From contig NZ_AP022584.1 of NCBI RefSeq assembly GCF_010731675.1, positions 3,782,001 to 3,846,000 of the forward strand: a DNA stretch of 64,000 bases, in the 5' to 3' direction. The notes below the pieces were generated by a model. It saw only the letters and a list, made by a program, of their open reading frames with translations, was not told the origin of the DNA and searched no databases. The position numbers and the translations under genes were made by a program. Positions 17,800 through 26,827 of this stretch are shown here, piece by piece. The DNA comes from Mycobacterium marseillense (lineage in GTDB: Bacteria > Actinomycetota > Actinomycetes > Mycobacteriales > Mycobacteriaceae). Position 1 is the stretch's first letter. Each line of letters starts with the position of its first letter.

Positions 17800-18561
17800 A
17801 TGGAAAACATGCTGCGAGGCCGGCGGATTCTGGTGACCGGAGCCGCCACCGGGATCGGCGCGGCCGCGGTGGGGGTCCTGACCGAGGCGGGCGCCGAGGT
17901 GGCCGCCACCTATCACCAGACGCCGCCGCGGGAAGGCCTCGCCGCCAAGTGGTTCCAGTGCGATGCGCGTGATCCCGACGCCGTCTCGGCCACGGTCACC
18001 GCCGCGGCGCAACACCTGGGCGGACTCGACGTGCTGGTGAACGCCGCGGGACTCTGGCAGGCGGGCATTCCCGGCTATATCGGCGCCGACGACATCTCGT
18101 CCCTGCTAGACACCAATGTCAAGGCGACCATCCTCACCAACCAGGCCGCCTACGCCGTCATGAAGGACCAAGACCCCAAGGGCGGGCGGATCATCAACTT
18201 CGGCTCGTCGGAAGCCGTTATGGGCAGCCCGATCTCGGCCGTCTACGCCGCGACGAAGGGCGCGGTCCAGGCGTGGACGCGGTCGGCCGCCAAGGCGTGG
18301 GCCGCCGACAACATCACCGTCAATGCCCTGGCACCGGCCGTGCAGACGCCGGGTGCGGATCGGCTGCGGGATTTCCTCGGCCCGGAGGCCGCGGCCCTGA
18401 TCGACCAGCAGATGAAGATGATGATCCCGCTGGGCGGGACGCTGGGCGAGCCCACCCGCGACCTCGGGCCGATGCTGGTCTTTCTGGCCGGGCCCGGTTC
18501 GGGCTTCATCACCGGGCAACTGCTGGCGGTGGACGGCGGCCTGATGATGGTGGGCGGATAG
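17800..18561 (+). CDS. SDR family oxidoreductase
   Basis: A 253-residue SDR. The glycine motif is TGAATGIGAAAVG, the active-site Ser lies in NFGSSEAV and the catalytic pair is YAATK. It ends with FITGQLLAVDGGLMM. The annotated ATG at 17800 lies just after a 17-bp inverted repeat and no strong ribosome site is seen, so the repeat may affect translation. It stands alone between the hydrolase and the FadD gene. Substrate unknown. Confidence 0.88.
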   Translation: MENMLRGRRILVTGAATGIGAAAVGVLTEAGAEVAATYHQTPPREGLAAKWFQCDARDPDAVSATVTAAAQHLGGLDVLVNAAGLWQAGIPGYIGADDISSLLDTNVKATILTNQAAYAVMKDQDPKGGRIINFGSSEAVMGSPISAVYAATKGAVQAWTRSAAKAWAADNITVNALAPAVQTPGADRLRDFLGPEAAALIDQQMKMMIPLGGTLGEPTRDLGPMLVFLAGPGSGFITGQLLAVDGGLMMVGG

Positions 18562-18592
18562 GCGGCGCACCGGTCGCCACCGGACGGCTACT

Positions 18593-18616
18593 ATAAGACG
18601 GACCGTCTCGTCTCGT
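18593..18616. promoter_or_regulatory. TetR-type operator AGACGG-A-CCGTCT, copy 1
   Basis: A perfect 13-bp palindrome (18596-18608) inside a wider imperfect inverted repeat. It lies 32 bp upstream of the acyl-CoA synthetase ATG. Nineteen consecutive bases (AAGACGGACCGTCTCGTCT) are identical to the site at 31807-31825, suggesting that one regulator acts at both places. Confidence 0.65.
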
Positions 18617-18647
18617 ATGACAGGCATAGTGAGGGTGAATCGGACCG

Positions 18648-20282
18648 ATGGCTGACGACACGATTCAAGCGCTGCTGCGCAAGCGCCTCGCCGATCCGTC
18701 GATCGCGGTGAAATACGGTGATGCGCAGTGGAGTTGGCGACAATACCTGGAGGGGTCGACCGCGCGCGCCGCCGCCCTGTTGGCCGCCGCCGACCCGGCG
18801 CGGCCCGTGCACGTCGGCGCCCTGCTGGGCAACACCCCCGAGATGTTGAGCCAAATGGCCGCGGCCGGGCTCGGCGGCTACGTGCTGTGCGGCCTGAACA
18901 CCACGCGGCGCGGTGAGGCGCTGGCCGCCGACGTCCGCCGCGCCGACTGTCAGTTCGTGGTGACCGACGCCGAACACCGCCCGCTGCTGGACGGTCTGGA
19001 CCTGGCCGACACACGGATCCTCGACACCTCGTCGCCGCAGTGGACCGAGTTCATCGACGCCGCCGGCGAGCTGACTCCGCATCGGCAGGTCACCGCTATG
19101 GACGCCTTCATGATGATCTTCACCTCGGGAACGAGCGGAAATCCCAAGGCGGTTCAGGTATCTCACTTCATGGCCACGGTCGCCGGCCTCAGCCTGGCCG
19201 AGCGGTTCACCCTCACCGGCCAGGACACCTGCTACGTGTCGATGCCGCTGTTCCACTCCAATGCGGTGGTCGCGGGATGGGCGCCCGCGGTGTGCTCGGG
19301 TGCCGCGATCGTGCCGGCGAAGTTTTCGGCGAGCAACTTCCTCGACGACATCCGTCGCCACGGCGCCACCTACATGAACTACGTCGGCAAGCCGCTGGCC
19401 TACATCCTGGCCACCGCCGAACGTGACGACGACGCCGACAACCCGCTGCGGGTGGCATTCGGCAACGAGGCCAACGACAAGGACATCGAGGAGTTCGGGC
19501 GCCGCTTCGGCGTGCAGGTCGAGGACGGCTTCGGATCGACCGAGAACGCCGTCATCGTGATCCGCGAACCCGGCACGCCGAAGGGGTCGATCGGCCGCGG
19601 TGCCGACGGCGTGGCGATCTACAACAGCGACACCGTCACCGAATGCGCGGTCGCACGGTTCGACGCCGACGGCGCCCTCGTCAACGCCGACGAAGCGGTG
19701 GGCGAGTTGGTGAACACGGCGGGCTCGGGTTTCTTCACCGGCTACTACAACGACCCGGACGCCAACGCCGAGCGCCTGCGCCACGGCATGTACTGGTCGG
19801 GTGATCTGGCCTACCGCGACGCCGGCGGCTGGATCTACCTGGCCGGCCGCACCGCCGACTGGATGCGAGTCGATGGCGAGAACCTGGCCGCCGCGCCCAT
19901 CGAGCGGATCCTGCTGCGGCACAAAGCAATCAACCGGGTCGCGATTTACGCCGTCGCGGACGGTCATGTCGGCGATCAGGTGATGGCTGCCATCGTGTTC
20001 AACGACGGCCACAGCCTCGCGCCCCACGAATTCGAAGCGTTCCTGGACCAGCAGGCCGACCTGTCCCCCAAGGCCCGGCCGCGCTACGTGCGCATCGCCA
20101 CCGACCTGCCCAGCACCGCCACCCACAAAGTGCTCAAGCGCCAGTTGATCGCCCAGGGAACCGCGATCGGCGAGGGAGAAGTGTTGTGGGAGCGTGAATC
20201 CCGGGGGACGGCCTACACCGTTAGCCCGGGTTCCGCGGTGCCCGACGGCGGATCTGCCCCTTCGACCGTCGCACCCGTTTGA
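18648..20282 (+). CDS. Fatty-acid/acyl--CoA ligase (FadD-like AMP-binding enzyme)
   Basis: A 544-residue adenylate-forming enzyme. The AMP-binding signature is IFTSGTSGNPKAVQVSH near residue 160, then GFGSTENA, GDLAYRDAGG and the late SGDLAY/RTADWMRVDGEN hinge region, with Lys near the end in THKVLKRQL. It activates a carboxylic acid to its CoA ester via acyl-AMP. It resembles the FadD1/FadD17 group from memory; no firm paralog. A TetR-type operator lies just upstream. Its 3' end overlaps the convergent PadR gene by 62 bases. Confidence 0.9.
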   Translation: MADDTIQALLRKRLADPSIAVKYGDAQWSWRQYLEGSTARAAALLAAADPARPVHVGALLGNTPEMLSQMAAAGLGGYVLCGLNTTRRGEALAADVRRADCQFVVTDAEHRPLLDGLDLADTRILDTSSPQWTEFIDAAGELTPHRQVTAMDAFMMIFTSGTSGNPKAVQVSHFMATVAGLSLAERFTLTGQDTCYVSMPLFHSNAVVAGWAPAVCSGAAIVPAKFSASNFLDDIRRHGATYMNYVGKPLAYILATAERDDDADNPLRVAFGNEANDKDIEEFGRRFGVQVEDGFGSTENAVIVIREPGTPKGSIGRGADGVAIYNSDTVTECAVARFDADGALVNADEAVGELVNTAGSGFFTGYYNDPDANAERLRHGMYWSGDLAYRDAGGWIYLAGRTADWMRVDGENLAAAPIERILLRHKAINRVAIYAVADGHVGDQVMAAIVFNDGHSLAPHEFEAFLDQQADLSPKARPRYVRIATDLPSTATHKVLKRQLIAQGTAIGEGEVLWERESRGTAYTVSPGSAVPDGGSAPSTVAPV

Positions 20283-20871
20283 CCGGATCGCGGCTCGTGC
20301 CGGCGGCGATCTCGTCGCGCAGCTGGGAGATGTTGGAGATCTCCGCGTACAGCCCGCGGATCGCGTAGTCCAAAACGGCGAAGGAGTACCGCTGTTCGGG
20401 GTCGTCGGTGATGCCGAGCTCGTGGGAACGCTGCCGCGACCACAGCGCCTCGTCGAGCCGCGCGCGGGTGGCGTCGAGGTGGCGGTCCAGGGTGTCCAGG
20501 ACGTGGTCGGGGTCCTCGCCGCGGGCCAGCCAGGTTTTCAGGATGACCGGGTGTTTGATGACGACTTGGTCCTGGCCGGGGAAATGCTGCACCCAGCGGC
20601 GCAGCGCGTCGAGTCCGGCCTCGGTGGTCTCGTACAGGGTGATGGCGCGCTTGCCGGACTGGGCGCCGGTCTCGCTGACCATTCCCCGGGCGAGCAGCCG
20701 GGTCAGTTCGCGCCGCACGTGGCTGACCGACGGTGACCAGTAGAAGTGGCCGACCGACAGTTCAGCGCGCATCTTGATCTCGCCGGCGGTCAATTGTTCG
20801 TCGTTGGCCGCCAGCACGCCCAGGACCAGGTAGGCGGTGACCGGAAGTCCGTTGCTGGTGCGGGGACTCAC
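20221..20871 (-). CDS. PadR family transcriptional regulator
   Basis: A 216-residue protein from GTG 20871, which overlaps the DUF35 stop (GTGA). The N-terminal winged helix reads VTAYLVLGVLAANDEQLTAG and a C-terminal Vir-type helical region follows. It is the last gene of the operon running from 26526 downwards and may regulate it. Its 3' end overlaps the FadD coding end by 62 bases. Ligand unknown, possibly a CoA ester or aromatic acid. Confidence 0.85.
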   Translation of the reverse strand: MSPRTSNGLPVTAYLVLGVLAANDEQLTAGEIKMRAELSVGHFYWSPSVSHVRRELTRLLARGMVSETGAQSGKRAITLYETTEAGLDALRRWVQHFPGQDQVVIKHPVILKTWLARGEDPDHVLDTLDRHLDATRARLDEALWSRQRSHELGITDDPEQRYSFAVLDYAIRGLYAEISNISQLRDEIAAGTSRDPVKRVRRSKGQIRRRAPRNPG

Positions 20872-21302
20872 GAACTGTCGGTTTCTTCGGCGGTGAAGTA
20901 GGGAAGGGTCACGTCGGGGCCGACGTCGTGGAATTGCACCCGCACGCGCAGGCCGACCTCGATGTCCTCCGGGGGCACACCGACGATGTTGGTCAGCATC
21001 TGATAACCCTCGTCGAGGGTGACGATCGCCGGCGCATACGGCGGTTCGAACTCCGCCGTCACGGGCCGATAAACGACCGTCCAGCTGTAGATTTCGCCTG
21101 TGCCGCTGCCCTGCCGCCAGCCGAGGTCCTCCGAAAGGCATTGGCGGCAATGCTCGGTCGGTGGGAAGTTCGCCAGGCCGCACGCCGCGCAACCCTGGTA
21201 GCGCAGTTCCTTCGATCGGCAGCCCTCCCAGAACGGCACGCTGACCTGGCTGCTCGCGTGCGGAACCGGCCCGGCCTGGGGTCGCAATGGATCAGAGGTC
21301 AC
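20868..21302 (-). CDS. DUF35 OB-fold protein with Zn ribbon
   Basis: A 144-residue protein from GTG 21302, overlapping the stop of the thiolase-fold gene. The rubredoxin-like Zn ribbon is C-x2-C-x10-C-x2-C (Cys38, 41, 52, 55), followed by an acyl-CoA-binding OB fold (GEIYSWTVVYRPVT). DUF35 proteins pair with thiolase-fold partners, for example ChsH2 with the aldolase Ltp2 in steroid side-chain degradation. The adjacent thiolase-fold gene is the likely partner. Confidence 0.88.
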   Translation of the reverse strand: MTSDPLRPQAGPVPHASSQVSVPFWEGCRSKELRYQGCAACGLANFPPTEHCRQCLSEDLGWRQGSGTGEIYSWTVVYRPVTAEFEPPYAPAIVTLDEGYQMLTNIVGVPPEDIEVGLRVRVQFHDVGPDVTLPYFTAEETDSS

Positions 21303-22459
21303 CGTGGCTCGTCTCCCAGAATCAGCACCGTCGTGAACAAGGCCCCCGCTCCCCCGTTGCTGCACAACGCGATGTGGGCATCGGGGACTTGAAGATCACC
21401 GGCGTGGCCGCGCAATTGCTGGACGGCCCGGATGGCGCGCTGCATCATTTGCGGGTTGGAGCCCGCGTGGCTGAACGACATCGTTCCCCCGTCGGTGGTG
21501 ATCGGATGGCTACCGTCGATGGCGATGTGGCCATCGGCGACGAACGGTCCGCCCTCGCCGTCGCCGCAGAAGCCGAAAGCTTCCAACTGACGGATGATTT
21601 CGAAGGAGAACGGGTCGTAGAGTTCCAGCACGTCGACGTCGTCCCGGCACACCCCGGCGTGGCTGAACGCGCACTCGGCGGCGCGCCGGCCCACCACCCC
21701 GTTCACGTGATCGCCGCGCCGCCCGGCGAGGTCGTACGCCGGCGGGTGCTGGTAGGACGGTCCGTGAAAGTCCGCGCCGCTGCCCAGAACGTAGATGGGT
21801 TGGCTCTTGACGTCGACGGCGTCGAGGTTGGCCACGACGAGCGCACACCCACCTTCGGAGGTGGTCGCGCAGTCCAGAAGATGGAACGGGTCCGCGATGG
21901 GACGCGACGCCGTGATGTCCTCCGGCGCGAAGGGGCCGCGTTGGTAGTAGACGGCCTCGGGGTTGCGTGAGCCGTTGTTGCGGACGGTCGCCGCCACGAT
22001 CGAAAGTTGTTCGCGCGTCGTCCCGTAGACGTGCATGTGCCGCCGGGCGATAAGGGCGAACTCGGCGGTGGTGAACATGCCCCAGGGCGCGACGAATTCG
22101 TTTTCGGGCCGGGTCCACGGCGCGGTGGCCTCGTGGTCGCGGTATTCGCCGGCCTGCGCAGCGACCAGCACCACCACGTCGGCCATGCCGTGCTCGATGG
22201 CGGTGACCGCCTCGGTGATCATGCCGACCCCGAAAGCCAGGCCCTGCCAGGCCGGGCCGATGCGCAGGTCGTAGATCAACGAGGTCGACTGCGGGCTGGC
22301 GCTGATGCCGTCGACGTCGTCGAGGGCCAGGCCGGCATCGTCGAGCGCGCCCAGGATCGCCTTGATCGCAAGGCCGCGTGACGTTTCGCCGTCCAGCCTC
22401 CGCCCCTGCCGGGTGTTGTGCACCCCGACGATCGCCGCGGTGCGCTTCGTCGCGCTCAC
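21299..22459 (-). CDS. Thiolase-fold protein lacking the thiolase cysteine (Ltp2-like aldolase candidate)
   Basis: A 386-residue protein from GTG 22459 (VSATKRTAAIVGVHNTRQG). The thiolase fold is clear (GLAIKAILGALDDAGL, DVVVLVAAQAG, ELYDPFSFEII). Where a thiolase has its nucleophilic Cys there is GLAFGVGMITEAV, with no Cys. The C-terminal loop is ALCSNGGAGAL instead of the Cys-x-Gly of true thiolases. Such loss is known in Ltp2, a retro-aldolase working with a DUF35 protein. The partner gene at 20868 overlaps it. Proposed: carbon-carbon cleavage of an acyl-CoA. Confidence 0.82.
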   Translation of the reverse strand: MSATKRTAAIVGVHNTRQGRRLDGETSRGLAIKAILGALDDAGLALDDVDGISASPQSTSLIYDLRIGPAWQGLAFGVGMITEAVTAIEHGMADVVVLVAAQAGEYRDHEATAPWTRPENEFVAPWGMFTTAEFALIARRHMHVYGTTREQLSIVAATVRNNGSRNPEAVYYQRGPFAPEDITASRPIADPFHLLDCATTSEGGCALVVANLDAVDVKSQPIYVLGSGADFHGPSYQHPPAYDLAGRRGDHVNGVVGRRAAECAFSHAGVCRDDVDVLELYDPFSFEIIRQLEAFGFCGDGEGGPFVADGHIAIDGSHPITTDGGTMSFSHAGSNPQMMQRAIRAVQQLRGHAGDLQVPDAHIALCSNGGAGALFTTVLILGDEPR

Positions 22460-22485
22460 TGCTGCCCCATTCCCGTTACCGCCGT

Positions 22486-22839
22486 TCAGTTTTCGTCCGC
22501 GACGACACCGAGGTAGGTGCCCCTGACCTCGTATCGTCTCCCGTCGCGGGTGATGGTGCCAATAATTGTGGCGGGTGCGGCGGGGTGCCCTGCCGCCGCT
22601 TCCGTAGCCTTTTCGACAACCTCTTCCAAGACGTCGATCCGCACGTCCACCGGTCGCGCAGTCTGCGGGTCGGTGATCTCGACGACCATCGCCACCGCGT
22701 GTTCGTCCTCGTCCCATTCGACGCTGGTGATGCGGTGGCGCGCGGTCAGCTCCATCACCACGGAATCCTGACGCACCAGGAAGCGCACCGGCGCGCACAG
22801 CTCTCCGGCGCGGGGCGGCACGCACAGGCTGACCGCCAT
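22486..22839 (-). CDS. Hypothetical protein in CoA-transferase/thiolase operon
   Basis: A 117-residue protein from ATG 22839, one base after the stop of the CoA-transferase. It has no recognised motif; it is mostly beta-strand-like with an acidic middle (SVEWDEDEHAVAMVVEITD). Tight packing in the operon suggests a pathway role. Not recognised. Confidence 0.65.
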   Translation of the reverse strand: MAVSLCVPPRAGELCAPVRFLVRQDSVVMELTARHRITSVEWDEDEHAVAMVVEITDPQTARPVDVRIDVLEEVVEKATEAAAGHPAAPATIIGTITRDGRRYEVRGTYLGVVADEN

Positions 22840-22840
22840 A

Positions 22841-25174
22841 TCACAGACCCGCCGGCCGGTCGCTGATGGTGCCCGACCGCCGCAATCCGGCCAGCTCCTC
22901 CTCGCTGTGCCCGAGAATGTCGGTGAGCACCTCACCGGTGTGCTGCCCGTAGAGCGGCGGCACCCGCCGGATCCAGCGCCGCGGCCGGCCGAGGAACGCG
23001 AAAGGCATTCCCGTGCACAGGAAAGACCCCGCGACCGGATGGTCGACCGTCTCCCAGAAGCCGCGGGCGCGCAGGTGCGGGTCGGTCAGCAGCGCCGCGG
23101 CCGGGGTGACGCGGGCGGCGGCCACACCGGCGGCGCGCAGCGCTTCGACCGCGTCGGTCACCGAGCGCGTCGCGGCCCAATCGGCGATCAGTTTGTCGAT
23201 GTCGTCGGCCCGCTCGTCCCAGCCGGTGTCGTGCAGGTCCGGCTGGTCGAGGAGCCCCGCCAGTGACGCGCGGTCATGAGCGTCCAGCGCGGCGAGCGCG
23301 ACCCATTCGTCGTCGCCGCGGCAGCGGTACACTCCCTGGGGGCTCGCACCGGGGCCGCGGTTGCCGTTGCGCCGCAGGGCGATCCCGTTGCGGGAATACT
23401 CGACCAGCATCTCGGCGGCCACGTTGAGCGCGGCCTCGACCATGGTCGATTCGACCTGCATGCCGGCGCCCTCGCGGTCGCGGATCGTCAGCGCGGCCAC
23501 AGCGGCGAAGGCGGCGTGCAGGCCGGCGATCGGGTCGCACACTCCGCGCGGAATCACCGGCGGACCGTCGGCGTGGCCGGTCATCCACGCCATGCCCGTC
23601 GCCTGTTCCATCGTCTGCGCGAAGCCGACGCGATCGCGCCACGGGCCATCGAGCCCGAACGCAGGCATCCGCACCATGACGGCCCGCGGGTTGGCCGCGC
23701 GGACCGCGTCCCATTCCAGGCCGAAATTCGCCATCACCCGGGGTGAAAAGTTCTCGATGACGAGATCGCTGGCCGCGATGAGCTCCAGCGCGACGGAGCG
23801 CCCGGCCTCGGTGCCCAGATCGATACTGACCCCGCGCTTGTTGTTGTTGCTGCACAAGAAGACTGGGCCCCACTCCCACCATTGGTCCCAGTCGGGCGGG
23901 CGCCCCGCGGAGAACCGCATGCCGTCGGGCCGCCGGACACCCTCGATTTTGATCACATCGGCGCCCAGCGCGCCGAGCAGCTGCGTGGCGACCGGGCCCG
24001 CCCAGAACGCGGTGAAGTCGGTGATCCGCACGTCGGACAGCGGCAGGACATCAGCATCGGCGATGCCGGGCGGCTCGGGTCGCGCCGGCCAGCGCAGCCG
24101 TCCGGTGTCCGCGCCGAGTGCCGGCGGCCGCGCGGGCGCCCTCGTCGCAATGGCCTCGCTGCGATACGGCACCCGCGGCGCCAGCACCCCGTCCGGCGAT
24201 TCGACGAACACGCCGCGTTCCACGAAGTGGTCGACTTTGGGCAGCATGTCGGGAGACGCGATGGGGGCCACCGGAATCCGGAAGGCCACGGCGAGGTCGA
24301 CGATCTCCTGGGTGGTGCGGCTCCGAGTCCATGCGGTGACCATGTCCAGGAACTCGTCGCGGCGCGCGACCCGTCCGGCAAAGGATGCCAGCTCGGCGTC
24401 GTCGACGTAGTCGGCGCGGTCGATCATCACCAGGAAGTCCTGGAACTGCTGCGCGGTGATGGTGCAGAAACCGACCCTGCCGTCGGCGGTGGGCACGATC
24501 GACGGCAGCTCCAAACTGCGTTCGTGCAGGAGGGAATCGGCGCCCAGCACGCTGGCCGACATCGCCGACAGGCCGCCCATGGCGATCACCATGGCCTCGT
24601 ACGTCGAGACGTCGATGACCTGACCCCGGCCGCTGCGGGCGGCGTGGCGCGCCGTGGCCGCGGCGGCCGCGGCGGCGAACGTGGCCGCCAGCCATTCGCC
24701 GAGCCGGCCGCCGGCCTGTACCGGTTCGTCGTCCGGCCAGCCGCGCCCGGCGATCGATCCGCACAGCGCTTGCAGGATGAATTCGTTGGCCGCGACGTGG
24801 TTTTCGGCGTAGGGGCCGGTGGTGCCGAACGGTGTCACGGCCACCACCACCGCCGACGCGGCGGTGTGTGCGGTGATGCCGTCCAGCGTCCATCCGTCGG
24901 TCAGGTCGGTGAGCACGAGATCGGCTCCCGCCAGCAGGGACGCGACCTCGGCCTGGTCGTGGTTGACCACGGACTTCTTGCCGGCGGCCAGGTATCCGAA
25001 CAGCGCCCCGGGGGGGCCGCCGGCCGACCAGCCGCGCAGCGAGTCGCCCTGCGGTGCTTCGATTTTCACCACTTCCGCGCCGGCGTCGGCGAACATCTTG
25101 CCGCAGTAGGACACCGCCAGACCGTTGCACAATTCCAGCACGCGCCAATCCGCGAACGGCGCCGCACCTGTCAC
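22841..25174 (-). CDS. Fused double class III (CaiB/BaiF) CoA-transferase
   Basis: A 777-residue protein made of two complete class III CoA-transferase halves, roughly residues 1-370 and 375-777. Single-domain members are about 400 residues. In the second half the catalytic Asp is D547 (GVCDPIAG). The aligned position in the first half is E160 (GGRLGEWLA), so only one active site may be competent. These enzymes swap CoA between carboxylic acids through an aspartyl-CoA intermediate. It lies between the amidohydrolase and the thiolase-fold genes, all on one strand. Confidence 0.88.
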   Translation of the reverse strand: MTGAAPFADWRVLELCNGLAVSYCGKMFADAGAEVVKIEAPQGDSLRGWSAGGPPGALFGYLAAGKKSVVNHDQAEVASLLAGADLVLTDLTDGWTLDGITAHTAASAVVVAVTPFGTTGPYAENHVAANEFILQALCGSIAGRGWPDDEPVQAGGRLGEWLAATFAAAAAAATARHAARSGRGQVIDVSTYEAMVIAMGGLSAMSASVLGADSLLHERSLELPSIVPTADGRVGFCTITAQQFQDFLVMIDRADYVDDAELASFAGRVARRDEFLDMVTAWTRSRTTQEIVDLAVAFRIPVAPIASPDMLPKVDHFVERGVFVESPDGVLAPRVPYRSEAIATRAPARPPALGADTGRLRWPARPEPPGIADADVLPLSDVRITDFTAFWAGPVATQLLGALGADVIKIEGVRRPDGMRFSAGRPPDWDQWWEWGPVFLCSNNNKRGVSIDLGTEAGRSVALELIAASDLVIENFSPRVMANFGLEWDAVRAANPRAVMVRMPAFGLDGPWRDRVGFAQTMEQATGMAWMTGHADGPPVIPRGVCDPIAGLHAAFAAVAALTIRDREGAGMQVESTMVEAALNVAAEMLVEYSRNGIALRRNGNRGPGASPQGVYRCRGDDEWVALAALDAHDRASLAGLLDQPDLHDTGWDERADDIDKLIADWAATRSVTDAVEALRAAGVAAARVTPAAALLTDPHLRARGFWETVDHPVAGSFLCTGMPFAFLGRPRRWIRRVPPLYGQHTGEVLTDILGHSEEELAGLRRSGTISDRPAGL

Positions 25175-25176
25175 GT

Positions 25177-26526
25177 TCAGTTACCCAGGGTGGTGGCGCG
25201 CCCGGCGATCCCGGCCACCTCCGCCGTCACGGGCGCGGCGGCCCCGGCCTGCAGGGCGAACTGCGTCATCCGGGTCCACGCGTCCCGGTCGCGCTGGCTG
25301 GCGTGGCGGCCGACGTGGGTCACCACGTCGACATCGGTGGCCTGCGCGCGCAGGCGGCCGGCCCGCGCCTGGTCCTTCGGGATGTGCCGGAACGGGTCGA
25401 ATGAGTACGCGGCCATGGCGTTTTCATGGGTGATCTTGTTGATGACCCGGTCGTCGAGGTGGCCCATGGTGGCGATGACGTCCTCCGGCGCGAACGGCCA
25501 GTTGCTGTCAGAGTGCGGGAAGTCGGATTCCCAGCACAGCATGTCCTCGTTGAACCAATCCATGTTGTGTACGCCGACCTTGTCGCTGATGAAGCAGGTG
25601 TAGAAGTGCCGCTTGAACACATCGGTGGGACCACTGTAGCCGGGCGGGAACGTCGCCAGGGTCCACCCTGAGTGACGGTTGTACACGTGCTCGGCGCGCC
25701 AGAGAAAGTACGGTATCCAGCCGACGTCGCCCTCGGTGAGTGAGAACTTCAATTGCGGGAAGTCCGCCCAGAATTCGGCCCAGATCAGTTCGGTGAAGGT
25801 GAACATGCTCATCATCGACGACGCCGTCATCTGCACGCTGGGCGGTGCGTCCGTCGACACCTGCGGAGAGCGCGAGGCGGAGCCGACGTGCGTGCACAGC
25901 ACCGTCTTGTTCTCACACGCGGCCTCGAAAAGCGGATACCAGTACTTGGTGTGAATGCTGGGCATCTGCAACGCTTCCGGATTCTCTGAGAACGTCACCG
26001 CGTGACAACCCTTGTCGGCCAAGCGTTTGACTTCTTTTGCCGCCTCGGCCACGTCGAACAGCGGCAGGATGCCGCAGGGGATGAACCGGCCCGGATACGC
26101 CCCGCACCATTCGTCGACGTGCCAGTCGTTGTAGGCCTTGATCATCACCAGGTTGGCCTCGCGGTCGGGCCCCTGGTTGAGGACCTGGCCGGAGAAGCCG
26201 GTGAAGTTCGGAAAGTTCAGCCCCGCCAGCTGGCCGCCGGCATTCATGTCGCGGACCCGCTCGTCGACATTGAAACAGCCCGGCCGCATCTCGTCGTAGC
26301 GCGAGGCGTCGATGTTGTACATCTCGCGCGGCTTGCCGGCCACGGCGTTCAGACCCATGTTTCGCCCGCGGACCTCGCCGTAGTACCACTGCTGGATGCC
26401 ATCGGGTTCGAGGACCACCCGCGGGGCGCGGTCCTTGTACTTAACGGGGACGTGGGCGTCGAACATGTCGGCCGGCTCGGCGATGTGATCATCCACGCTG
26501 ATCAGGATCAGATCGTCCTTGTTCAT
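25177..26526 (-). CDS. Amidohydrolase family metalloenzyme
   Basis: A 449-residue TIM-barrel amidohydrolase (amidohydrolase_2 type). Metal-ligand motifs are SVDDHIAEP (Asp and His at residues 12-14), CTHVGS and WESDFPHSDS. Relatives include ACMSD-like decarboxylases and hydrolases acting on ring-cleavage products. It is the first gene of the minus-strand operon ending with the PadR gene, and a short palindrome lies 22 bp upstream. The substrate may be a ring-derived acid; this is inference. Confidence 0.85.
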   Translation of the reverse strand: MNKDDLILISVDDHIAEPADMFDAHVPVKYKDRAPRVVLEPDGIQQWYYGEVRGRNMGLNAVAGKPREMYNIDASRYDEMRPGCFNVDERVRDMNAGGQLAGLNFPNFTGFSGQVLNQGPDREANLVMIKAYNDWHVDEWCGAYPGRFIPCGILPLFDVAEAAKEVKRLADKGCHAVTFSENPEALQMPSIHTKYWYPLFEAACENKTVLCTHVGSASRSPQVSTDAPPSVQMTASSMMSMFTFTELIWAEFWADFPQLKFSLTEGDVGWIPYFLWRAEHVYNRHSGWTLATFPPGYSGPTDVFKRHFYTCFISDKVGVHNMDWFNEDMLCWESDFPHSDSNWPFAPEDVIATMGHLDDRVINKITHENAMAAYSFDPFRHIPKDQARAGRLRAQATDVDVVTHVGRHASQRDRDAWTRMTQFALQAGAAAPVTAEVAGIAGRATTLGN

Positions 26527-26547
26527 GCCGCGCTCCTCGGTCTGTTT

Positions 26548-26558
26548 CTAGTGACTAG
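26548..26558. promoter_or_regulatory. Palindrome CTAGT-G-ACTAG before the amidohydrolase operon
   Basis: A perfect 5+1+5 palindrome 22 bp upstream of the amidohydrolase ATG, in an AT-richer stretch likely to hold the promoter. A related palindrome is at 26714. Confidence 0.35.
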
Positions 26559-26713
26559 TAGATAATGGTATTCGTCACAGTGTCAACCGGCCGGGCCGCG
26601 GCGGACGTGGTGCGTGCGCCCCGCCTCTTTTACTGCATGGCAACGATACACGCTCGCCCCGGTGGTCGCTTGCGAGGCGGCGTTGCGGCTGCCCCGCGGT
26701 TCGGATGAACATG

Positions 26714-26724
26714 GACTAATAGTC
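26714..26724. promoter_or_regulatory. Palindrome GACTA-A-TAGTC in the divergent space
   Basis: A perfect 5+1+5 palindrome in the 301-bp space between the amidohydrolase and LacI-type genes. Its half-sites equal those of the 755-766 palindrome. It may be an operator, but LacI-type sites usually have a central CG, so its regulator is unclear. I see no gene in this intergenic space. Confidence 0.35.
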
Positions 26725-26827
26725 TCTACCGGGGCGGTCTGCCGACGTCGGACGGCACCACATCTGCGGTGCCGATCGGGCTCGCATGCCACCATGGGGC
26801 ATGACCGGGTCCGGAAGGTAGCGCAAG

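Noticed and set aside
18591..20126. Minus-strand open frame of 511 codons opposite the acyl-CoA ligase
   Set aside because: Shadow of a well-supported FadD-type gene; no motif and no ribosome site.
23882..25603. Plus-strand open frame of 573 codons opposite the CoA-transferase and amidohydrolase
   Set aside because: Antisense shadow; the minus strand has intact catalytic motifs throughout.
26527..26827. LacI-type operator with central CG in the divergent space
   Set aside because: The palindromes found (26548 and 26714) lack the usual central CG pair, so they were not assigned to the LacI protein.
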